A DNA stretch of 51,433 bases, taken from Candidatus Scalindua japonica. GTDB taxonomy: Bacteria; Planctomycetota; Brocadiia; Brocadiales; Scalinduaceae. Of this stretch, positions 10,601-18,100 are shown in pieces (positions within the stretch are counted from its first letter, which is position 1; the number at the start of each line of letters is the position of its first letter). A program made the position numbers and the translations under genes. Where the stretch lies: contig NZ_BAOS01000025.1 in NCBI RefSeq assembly GCF_002443295.1, forward strand, positions 1-51,433, in the 5' to 3' direction. Under the pieces are notes generated by a model, which saw only the letters and a program-made list of their open reading frames with translations, was not told where the DNA came from and did no database searches.

Positions 10601-13064
10601 GATTAAAGATTAAATGAAACCAGCGCAAGGCTTCTTCAAAAAAACCGCGATAACTGAGCTCATGGGCAATGGCCAGTGGAATAAAGAAAAACCACTCATC
10701 AAATAGGAGGCGGCCATAACTATTCACGGGTAATTGATTGAAAAAATCAAGCTGCCCCGCTCTATAACCCAATAGAGCACTCTCAGAGCGAGGCTCTGGG
10801 ACCAGAGTCTCTATTTTGGCCCAAAGTTCCTCGTCCATTAAAATGCGTGTCGATGCTTGAATATCAACGGAAGTGCCGTCAAATAAGAATGAAAGCAATT
10901 TCATTTCTTTCGCACCCGTTTCTTCTCGCCCGCTCAAAATCACCTGGTCACCCTGTGCTACCATGCCAAAAGCGCTTTTCATGCTGACATTCAAGGTACG
11001 CCAGTTAAATATTCCCTGACTGGGCCGAAAATGTGAAATTCGTTTTGTATTGTTATCTTGAAAATACAAAATTAAGCGATTCCCTTCAACGGTGCCTGCA
11101 TAATAGGGATACGAATTAAAATCACGCACAAACCATGCGCGCATGGTGATATATCGCCTATCATCCCAAAGTTTGCGGTCTGCATTTTCTAATTCAATAA
11201 TCCATAGTTTCAGATTGGCTTCCGCCCACAAATATTCGCGATTGTTCATGCGACCAATGGCTCTTAATTTCGAAAATTCCAGTTCAGGATCCAAAGCTGT
11301 CATACCATCACGAATACCGTACAAACTCGTTGCCCAGAACTCATGATAGCGGCTTCCCGTAAGTAAATTTGGCTTCCATTGCTCATCAGGTTTCCTGGTT
11401 TGGATATACAAATTCATATGATTCTCACCTGAGATGGCTTGAAAATTATGCAGCGTTGCATTCGGGTCATGATAGCCAACGCGTGTCTGAGCTTTGGTCA
11501 GTCGACTGGGCAATACATCAGGTGTTTCATGATGAGGGTCATACCACGTATAGTCAAAAAGGCTTTGAAATTCCTGACCAGGTCCCGAATCGGCATGGAA
11601 AAAAAGATAGAGTCGATTGTTAAAACTGGCAGCGGTCGCAAATAAATGCGATGGCAAATTTAAAACATTTTCCCATCCTCCTGATTGCTGATCAAATGTA
11701 AAACGCTGAAAAAACATCCCAAACTTATAGGTTTTCATAACGAAAATAATATGATCACCCACCACAAAAAGAGGTGACGTATTATTGTGGTATTCCAAAC
11801 CATAGCTCATCGCCCCAAGCTGACCTCTGATGGCTTTGGCATAGTTCCAAACTCCCTCACGAACTTTTCCGTGCGAAGCATCCTCACTTTGCAAATCTTC
11901 TATAAAGGTTTGATATTGCGGCGTGCGCGTGCTGCGCATGCCTTGCAACATATAATTCTCAGGATATAGATAAATCATTTGGGCGGCATGCCAGGTACCA
12001 TAACTCTTCATCCATTGCCAACGCTCATGAATCCACGCTACATCCCAACTTTGAAAATATTTGGTTTCTTTACCTAATTGATAGGCTTGCATGAGTGATT
12101 GCAGTGTCACAATGGACTGTGCCACACGCGTTGTCTGACAACAGGCACTTGCCGTTAAATCAATATGCAGATATTCGCCTAAGCCTTTGGCTGTTTTTTC
12201 TCTCAATTGATTCCCGGTATAGGCAGACAAAGCCAGTCGAATAAGATTGTCTCGAATTTGGGTTAAATAGACTTCTGCCACACGTGAATTCATCGACGCT
12301 GCTTTTGATTCTGCTGCTTCAAAGTCTTCGGGCGCTTGATTTTTATCAATTCCATGCAGCGTGACTTGACGAACCATGGCGGGTAGGGCTTCCAACTCAT
12401 CAATACCAATATCATTATCTTGCAAGTTAAGGCTATTGAGTTGTGCGTTGGTTAAAGGGACCCGTTCTTTTAATTCAGCCAAACGATCTCCTCCCGCATT
12501 TAAAGCCTGGCTAATTTCATCGCGACTAGTTGCGATCTCAATCAGATAAGCGTCGAAAGTTTGAAAGAGAATGCCACGATTGACCGTGGGCTCCCCTGAG
12601 CCGGGTAAAGTACGCATTTCTTGATAAACGCGTTTACGATTCCATCCCGCGCGATATTTCTTCACAAATTTCTCTAATACTTCATTGGCTAATTCCACTT
12701 GCCGGATTGATTGCTCCATGGACGAACAATCCAAGGATAAATTTTTCCAATTCTGAAAAAAACGTTTATCTAAATCAGCCAAACTCCATTCATGCGTCTC
12801 TTTGGTAAAGGTATCCCGCAAAAAATCAAATAAATCTAACAAATAAGCGGCGGGGCTCAGCGCGGTATCACACTCTGAACCACAAGGCTTACAAGTCTTA
12901 GGTTTCTTGACAATATCTTCAATATCTTTGATATCAATATCTGGCGTGATATGTGAATTTCCCGAGCCATATCCTGCAAATTCATTTGCCTTTTGAGAAG
13001 CAACCATGGCATAGGTCTGGTGAATATGCGCGCGCGCGCCGGGCTTTTGCCTTGATCTTTTCAA
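7692..13064 (-). CDS. Tc toxin TcA-like subunit, main part (frame-broken from its N-terminus)
   Basis: This 1790-residue frame carries the TcA signature region near its start, CKPCGSECDTALSPAAYLLDL (two motifs, residues 58-78, VRP1 type). It continues with a middle region reading WNYAKAIRGQLGAMSYGLEY and SPLFVVGDHIIFVM (neuraminidase-like Tc domain), long helical segments rich in Ala/Glu (about residues 1160-1400, channel-forming region), and a C-terminal TcB-binding-type region with MTINYTSLEHPQYREQ. TcA subunits form a pentameric needle that docks on target cells and injects the TcB-TcC-encapsulated toxin. Known TcAs are roughly 2000-2500 aa. The ATG at 13064 is probably not the true start: the preceding 228-residue frame supplies the missing N-terminus across a (GC)6 run. 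Confidence 0.85.
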   Translation of the reverse strand: MKRSRQKPGARAHIHQTYAMVASQKANEFAGYGSGNSHITPDIDIKDIEDIVKKPKTCKPCGSECDTALSPAAYLLDLFDFLRDTFTKETHEWSLADLDKRFFQNWKNLSLDCSSMEQSIRQVELANEVLEKFVKKYRAGWNRKRVYQEMRTLPGSGEPTVNRGILFQTFDAYLIEIATSRDEISQALNAGGDRLAELKERVPLTNAQLNSLNLQDNDIGIDELEALPAMVRQVTLHGIDKNQAPEDFEAAESKAASMNSRVAEVYLTQIRDNLIRLALSAYTGNQLREKTAKGLGEYLHIDLTASACCQTTRVAQSIVTLQSLMQAYQLGKETKYFQSWDVAWIHERWQWMKSYGTWHAAQMIYLYPENYMLQGMRSTRTPQYQTFIEDLQSEDASHGKVREGVWNYAKAIRGQLGAMSYGLEYHNNTSPLFVVGDHIIFVMKTYKFGMFFQRFTFDQQSGGWENVLNLPSHLFATAASFNNRLYLFFHADSGPGQEFQSLFDYTWYDPHHETPDVLPSRLTKAQTRVGYHDPNATLHNFQAISGENHMNLYIQTRKPDEQWKPNLLTGSRYHEFWATSLYGIRDGMTALDPELEFSKLRAIGRMNNREYLWAEANLKLWIIELENADRKLWDDRRYITMRAWFVRDFNSYPYYAGTVEGNRLILYFQDNNTKRISHFRPSQGIFNWRTLNVSMKSAFGMVAQGDQVILSGREETGAKEMKLLSFLFDGTSVDIQASTRILMDEELWAKIETLVPEPRSESALLGYRAGQLDFFNQLPVNSYGRLLFDEWFFFIPLAIAHELSYRGFFEEALRWFHLIFNPFQAEDSDKLIYAGFNQQTGNAVSLRDSDSWLRNPFNPHAVAGIRPGAYFRHVLITYLENVLDWADQLFGQDTMETINQARGLYQLVFDLLGYDAARADQCALKFEAVEQALVRKYDKKWVVRLTEAMDPLYEVPKEEEIPVALGRIEDWMYRSDTPEKFLSKINKIVARTLSDHGRRRHDDSKHSFSYIANEREANREIYLGIERNIFARNGYRTENDFFPEVKDWEVKKENDMVVEWIPEMVTYKFCIPPNSMLVLLRYRAESNLDKIRTCRNFAGMKRTLPTYGTILSPELALAQVAGGGDLELIPDEAPPIYRYSYVIERAKYFITVAQQMDSKLLTALEKEDAEAYGLLKAEQHQKTANANIKLQELRVREAESTTELADLQREKAEVSIDYFLGLIQGGLNEFEIASLYLMGLAAELHVAAAAAAIVSTNAGGTYSAGAAAASTAASASAQFAAYERRRAEWSHQGALARKDRAIAIQQRRIGLDRERIVNKELNIARMNQRFADDVVKFLSTKFTNKELYRWMARSIRRIYREHLNYALSIAHLAQQVLSFERQEAVNIIGHQYWDTEKKGLLAADNLLLDINKLDQHKFRTETRKRELVKQISLAAIDPVAFQHLRERGVMDFTTLMAWFDRDFPGHYMRMIKNVSLSFIALIPPREGIHATLRNSGISKIMVGPPFADLKTVIRAPEAISVTITNDGTGLFEVDLKDNMLLPFETSGVESQWTLELPKGANRFDFDTLVDVVMTINYTSLEHPQYREQTLRAMGEIKTEVATQRQYSEVEIESQSFFSVHNRFPDDWYHFHNPVFLADQSQYGFAPGNTIPPYHMKLELLPVLLPPNEKDHKLQRVIIASRGEQPGKLPLEISFKPRGTNTTYKVKADLDSGLLRINKNTQTVSGTNFPIDSKTPFGTWQIRIRTEENSSTYNAAFAGATTVENQKKITLRWLKDLMLVIQYSAKTEYPL

Positions 13065-13668
13065 TCTCTTTCAATTTGACATCTGGCAAGGCTGATTTTA
13101 GACGGCTGATAGGCGTTCTAGCCAGTTTTTCCATTGAAATATAGCCTTTTTGAATTAATTTTTTACGGGCCACCGGATCGTTGGACACTAAGTCAAGATG
13201 AGCATGATTAGAAAGTGTTTTGGCTTGGGCATTTGTGATATTTAATTTCTTAGCTAATTTCTGAGCACTCGCAATATGGCGAATGTCAGAAAAGGTATTT
13301 ATTTTACTTCGCTTTAATTTGGCCGCCAGCGTCCTGGGGAGCCCAATTTTAGCTAAATCTTGAATGATTTGAGGTACTTTTGGTTTTTTGGGACGTAGCG
13401 ATGATTTCTCAATCGTTCCGCTGTGTTTCATCACTTCTTTGGCACAACGCAAAATATGGCCTGCATCCTTGATCTTCATATGAATAGGCTTGGATCGACG
13501 CTTTGTACCATGCACATGTTCAAGCGAATCTCTTAGATCTGAAGCTTTCAGCTGACTGAAGTCAGAAAGCTCAGTGCGGCCATACATTGTCTTAATCGCT
13601 CGAATAAAATCATCAGCTGCTTCTGCTTCTTTTCTGAGCTGCTTTTCAAATAATTTCCATAAATCCAT
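12982..13668 (-). CDS. TcA N-terminal part, separated by a frameshift
   Basis: This frame encodes 228 residues, all helical and basic (MDLWKLFEKQLRKEAEAADD..., LGLPRTLAAKLKRSK-like segment, LARTPISRLKSALPD). The last 14 residues lie beyond the frameshift and are meaningless. Up to KEIEKIKAKAR it joins smoothly to RAHIHQTYAMVASQKANEF in the other frame, giving the usual Tc N-terminus ahead of the SPAAYL motif. One GC dinucleotide more in the (GC)6 tract (or one base less) would fuse the two frames into a protein of about 1990 aa. The start ATG at 13666-13668 follows AAAGGCG. It lies downstream of the TcB-C genes on the same strand and is probably co-transcribed with them. Confidence 0.75.
   Translation of the reverse strand: MDLWKLFEKQLRKEAEAADDFIRAIKTMYGRTELSDFSQLKASDLRDSLEHVHGTKRRSKPIHMKIKDAGHILRCAKEVMKHSGTIEKSSLRPKKPKVPQIIQDLAKIGLPRTLAAKLKRSKINTFSDIRHIASAQKLAKKLNITNAQAKTLSNHAHLDLVSNDPVARKKLIQKGYISMEKLARTPISRLKSALPDVKLKEIEKIKAKARRARAYSPDLCHGCFSKGK
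13028..13039. repeat. (GC)6 microsatellite at the TcA frame break
   Basis: Twelve bases of perfect GC repeat lie exactly where the two TcA frames must be joined. Changing the count by one unit switches the frame. Confidence 0.9.
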
Positions 13669-13702
13669 TATATTCGCCTTTCATGTTTCGGTGTACTGCT
13701 TG

Positions 13703-13764
13703 CGTCATTGCGAGCGTAGCGAGGCGGCAATCTCTCAGATTACTTCGCTCCGCTCGCAATGACG
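13703..13764. repeat. REP-like palindromic element between tcB-C and tcA
   Basis: CGTCATTGCGAGCG at 13703 pairs with CGCTCGCAATGACG at 13751-13764 around a loop containing a second inverted pair (GTAGCGAGGCGG / ACTTCGCTCCG). The CGTCATTGCGAGCG core is a well-known dispersed palindrome seen in many bacterial genomes. It fills most of the 178-bp gap between the two toxin genes and may act as an mRNA stabiliser or partial terminator. Confidence 0.8.
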
Positions 13765-13846
13765 ACAAGGTTACCTTTCGTTATTCAATGAAATGGTTCT
13801 CGTTCAGCTGCGTAGCTGAAATAAATATGATAAACTTTTCAGCTTT

Positions 13847-15133
13847 CTATTCCTTTTTCTTTAACTTCGTGTAATCAGTGGGTTGCCCATAAAGATCAGG
13901 CCGATATTTCTTCTCAATTTGTGAACGTCCCACTGGAAATCGTTTGTGCAAATCTTTTTCTAGTTTCACATCCCGCGAATGCTTTCTTAAATCTTCAAGT
14001 CCTACACCGTTATTATAGCCCTTGGGTTTTTCAGGTCTTCTCTGTAGCAATCCTAATTCCTGGCGCGCGGTATCTTCCACTAAGATGGCAAAATCTTGCT
14101 CACGTAATTCCATTTCCGAATCTAATGACATCCCATAGGCATGACCCACAATTTCATGCAAAAATACGAGGCCTTGAACATTTTCAACTTTCCCCTCATC
14201 ACCGTCCTTCGGCAATCCATATTCCTGCCGCTCTGCATCCCAAGGCACTTCCGGCAGTGGAAATTCTTTAAACCGTTTTGGGTCCGGTTCCACAATAACG
14301 GCTGGCGGTATGGTGGAATGTCCAGGTAAGACTTCACCGCAACCAGAGGCACAAATATCGGTCGTCCATTTGATTGGATTCATTTTATCATCCCAATCCT
14401 CAGCGCGCGGTTTCCACGCTTCACTTTCTGGAAAAACCACAATGCGTGTACGTGGATCATTGAGCGATAAATCGAGGAATTCAGCAGCCGTTCGACTTCC
14501 ATTTTCTCCATTTGATTCAAAGGGAACATCGCTTAAGCGAATCCGAATTCGATAACCCACTAATTTTTTTTCAGTATTTTCACCCCATAGTCGACCAGGT
14601 ACCTTAACATAATCGAAATGCGGTTCAATAAACATCTCGCCCTGTCTTTTTACCACATCGCGTTGCAATGCATCTTTGACCACATTTGCTTTTGCTGCAC
14701 TAGTGGCATAGGCAAATTGGCCATCCGGATCAATTTGGTTCAAAGGATTATTGCCAATAAATTGATAGAGATTAAGTCCATCTTGATTCAGTCCCGGATC
14801 TGGACTCAACCAACGTCCCAGCCACGGCACATAATAACGTTTTCCATAATAATAGAATCCACTTTCATCATCTCTTTCTTTGCCTGAATACCGGTAGCGT
14901 TTGGGGACAAAGCCAGTTCCATTTTTAAAAGAATGATAGGTGGTACCGCCAAACGGATAATATTCTTCATAACTGATTTTCGTGCCATTTTGATCAAGCT
15001 CTACACGCGATGAACCCAGATGATCCGCAAATTGATAACGGATCAAACTCACAGGACTTGAAATTGTATTTGAATTTTGTTTGATTTTGGTTTCCACCAG
15101 AGCAATGGCTTTTGTCCCATCCATCACATGCAC
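13847..15133 (-). CDS. TcC/Rhs C-terminal part: core domain plus metallopeptidase-like toxin
   Basis: The frame holds the end of an Rhs/TcC cocoon: IRYQFADHLGSSRVELD, YSGKERDDESGFYYYGKRYY and the core end NPLNQIDPDG. Then follows a variable toxin domain of about 280 residues with LVFLHEIVGHAYGMS and a downstream acidic stretch (REQDFAILVED). HEIVGHA resembles the zinc site of metallopeptidase toxins, though the spacing is HExxxH rather than HExxH. The toxin would be cleaved off inside the TcB-TcC cocoon and injected through TcA. The listed start is a GTG at 15131-15133; upstream codons in this frame (HLERET) show that it was once continuous with the TcB-C body. A short deletion removed the connecting segment and the frame. 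Whether this part is made alone is unknown. Confidence 0.8.
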   Translation of the reverse strand: MHVMDGTKAIALVETKIKQNSNTISSPVSLIRYQFADHLGSSRVELDQNGTKISYEEYYPFGGTTYHSFKNGTGFVPKRYRYSGKERDDESGFYYYGKRYYVPWLGRWLSPDPGLNQDGLNLYQFIGNNPLNQIDPDGQFAYATSAAKANVVKDALQRDVVKRQGEMFIEPHFDYVKVPGRLWGENTEKKLVGYRIRIRLSDVPFESNGENGSRTAAEFLDLSLNDPRTRIVVFPESEAWKPRAEDWDDKMNPIKWTTDICASGCGEVLPGHSTIPPAVIVEPDPKRFKEFPLPEVPWDAERQEYGLPKDGDEGKVENVQGLVFLHEIVGHAYGMSLDSEMELREQDFAILVEDTARQELGLLQRRPEKPKGYNNGVGLEDLRKHSRDVKLEKDLHKRFPVGRSQIEKKYRPDLYGQPTDYTKLKKKE

Positions 15134-15144
15134 AGTTTCACGTT

Positions 15145-18100
15145 CTAAATGCGTTCTTTGACTTTTTGCCCAGATGCATTTTCTATCACTTTACGCACGC
15201 GTTTTCCTGCTTGATCATATTGATAATAAACATGACCGCCACCGCCCAGGTCTGCAGAAGTCATCTGATTTTTAAAATCCCAGGTCACAGTGCCAAGATG
15301 TGGAAATTTTTTAATATTTCCATTATCATCATATTTATATTTGGTTGAGTATTGATTCGCTGCATCAGACGGTAAACTTGTACCCATCAATCGATTGCTT
15401 GTTGTAGCGCGATCATAATGACGTGTCCAATTTCCTGTGGCAGAACCAATGGTTTGATGCGCCATTTGAATGAAATTTCCTGCTTCATCATAAGCATAAG
15501 TTTCTTTATATAGTCTGAGTGCTTTTAAGTCATTGGTATGTGAAAGCGCTTGAATTGGAAAATCATTTTGATCACGCTGTAAATCAGCACCTTGACCGCC
15601 ATGTTCTCTTCCCTCTGCGAGGATTAAGCGATAAATGGCATCATATTCATAATCCGTAGACGGTGTGACAACTTGATTATTAAAATAAATCGCGCGCTGT
15701 GATTTATCTTCAAGATGCATGACATTGCCGCTGGGATCATACGTGTAATTCAATTTTTGAAAGGTTTTATTCCCTTTTTTGGTTGTTAATCGGGTTAATC
15801 GAAATGTATGCGCATCATATTCATAATCCGTAAATGCACCATTTCCATATTCGATCTTCTCACGTTGTTCCCTGGCATTGTAGTCAATATTTGTGACAAA
15901 TGAGATCCAATTAGCCGGATTGCTTTCGCCGCGCAAGGCCACTTGAACTGAATCAATCAGACCGGCTTCATTATAAGTCGGGAAATAAGTGCTCTGATCC
16001 GGACTTTTCGTTGATTTGACACGATTGTTGGCATCATAAGTTGTTTCCATCTCAAATACATCATTGCTCAGCAAAGATCCTGCAGTTGACACATTCCAAT
16101 CAATATCTCCCTGGTGCGCTTTTAAAAGTTGTCTTTTAGACTTTCTCATATTTCCTTTAAAATCATATTCCGTTCCTTCGAATAATCCTGCCCCATCAAA
16201 GGTTTGATAAATTTTTCCACGATGATTGAATTGAGCGGCATTGGGGCCAAGCGAGTCCCCATAAATTGTTTTTTCAGCTAAGCGTGCTGCGCCAGATCCT
16301 TTTGAAACCCAGTTTTCAATCAGACGACCCGCGGCGTCATAAACCGTTTTGCTTTTATTGCCTTCTTCATCTTCAGCATAAATGGTTTGATTTTGAACAT
16401 TCGGCAAAATCAAACGCTTGCCTGCATCTCGACTCTCAATGGAAATCTTGCGTGACAACATATTGAAGCGATGTTTGAAAACTTCAATATTTCTCGGATC
16501 TTTAATCGCATGGTCATTGCCTTCAATATCAATTTCAATTCTGGTTTCATATTTGCCGGCACTTCCATTATCTGCGATTTTTAAAAATTCACGCCCTAAT
16601 GTATCCAAATGAGAAATCATAGGCGTATTCGCATGCTTTGCTGTTTTTTCAGCAGCTATTTTCTCCTCAGTACCCATTTGGCCCTGATCACGGGACTTGT
16701 ACCAGGTCGGCAAATAGTCTGCATTGGAAAGTCGCGCAAAAAAAGCACCTACATGCACATCTGTTTTCGGATCATGCATTAAGACCGTATCATTTAAATC
16801 CCAGTTTTCTTGTTTCCAGGTGCCAATCACATTTTTTTCGTAGCTGTGATTTGAATGTAAGGTGAGCACAACTCGATCAAGTGGATCATAAAAAAGTGTG
16901 GCTGCTTTGCCCTGAATAGCAGTTGACGCATCCTGATAGGTCGGAACGGTTGAGAAAAAAGGTTCATATTGCTTGACTGGATTTCCCTTGTGATTAAAGA
17001 CTTGCCAACCCGTGACACGCCAATTGGTATTTTCAGCGAAAGCTTTTCTTTGAATATTGCGTCCAAATCCATCAATAAAAATAAGACTGTTTTGTATATG
17101 CAGTGAACCACTGGAATCAGAATCATGTGTGTCACGCGTTAACGTACTGACCACATTTGGCTCGCCTGTGCGAATAAAGCGGTGAATGTCATAAATATGA
17201 CGACGTGTTGCTTTTTTCAGAAGTCCGGATGAATTTGCAGCTGGGTCTGCAAAAAAAACATCTATGGCAGTCTGGCTCAGATCTTTTATCAAGGTTGCTA
17301 AGGAATCCCCCACACTTTCAGTCGTTTTTCCCATCACTGCAGTTGCTGCAACTAAGCCCAGACGATCAAAAGCAACCTGGGTGCGATTGCCATTTGGTCC
17401 TGTCATTTCCCAGGTTTGAAGAACACGATAATCATTTTTTGATTTCGTGCTATTGCCTGATGGATCAATGGTTTCTTCCATTAATAAGTCATACTGGTCA
17501 TATCGGGTTGCATGTGTTTTTTGAAAAGGATCAACATATTGTTCCACTTGAAACATATGTGCAGCATTGGGTATGTTTTTGCCTGAAGGTGTCCACCAAA
17601 AGCCATCCATTAATTGATATCCGCCCTCATTATGCATCACGTTATTCGTGGCACTGTCTCCAAAAACATCTTGAATGAGTTGTGGAGTAAAGGCCATAGT
17701 ATAGGTTTCATATTTGAGCAGTAGGGATTCCACCTGACCCAGATTTAAAGGCCCTGACAAATCATTTTTGTAATATAGAATGCGATTTCCTTCTACAATT
17801 CGCTTCTCAAGCACACCCGCCATTGCTTTCTTTTCATATGGAATGTTTGTGGCATTCCCAAAAGCATTGAGAATATCTGCTTGCGAATAAAGCTGACCAA
17901 CCGCTCTGGGCACTTCAGTGAGTTCATAAGTACGCGCACCATAGGGAACAGCCACCATATAATAAAGCTTATGCTCTGGCACATTCGCATAATCAGATTC
18001 TACAAAGGTGATTAATGTTTTCCCCTGTTCTAAAAAGGCTGGATTGCGCCGCGGATAACCAATCACGCAAGACTTGGTCACATTTCCAAAATCATCAACA

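Noticed and set aside
17205..17678. Long plus-strand frames within the TcB-C gene
   Set aside because: They are antisense to a strongly supported 1912-residue protein and have no family features.
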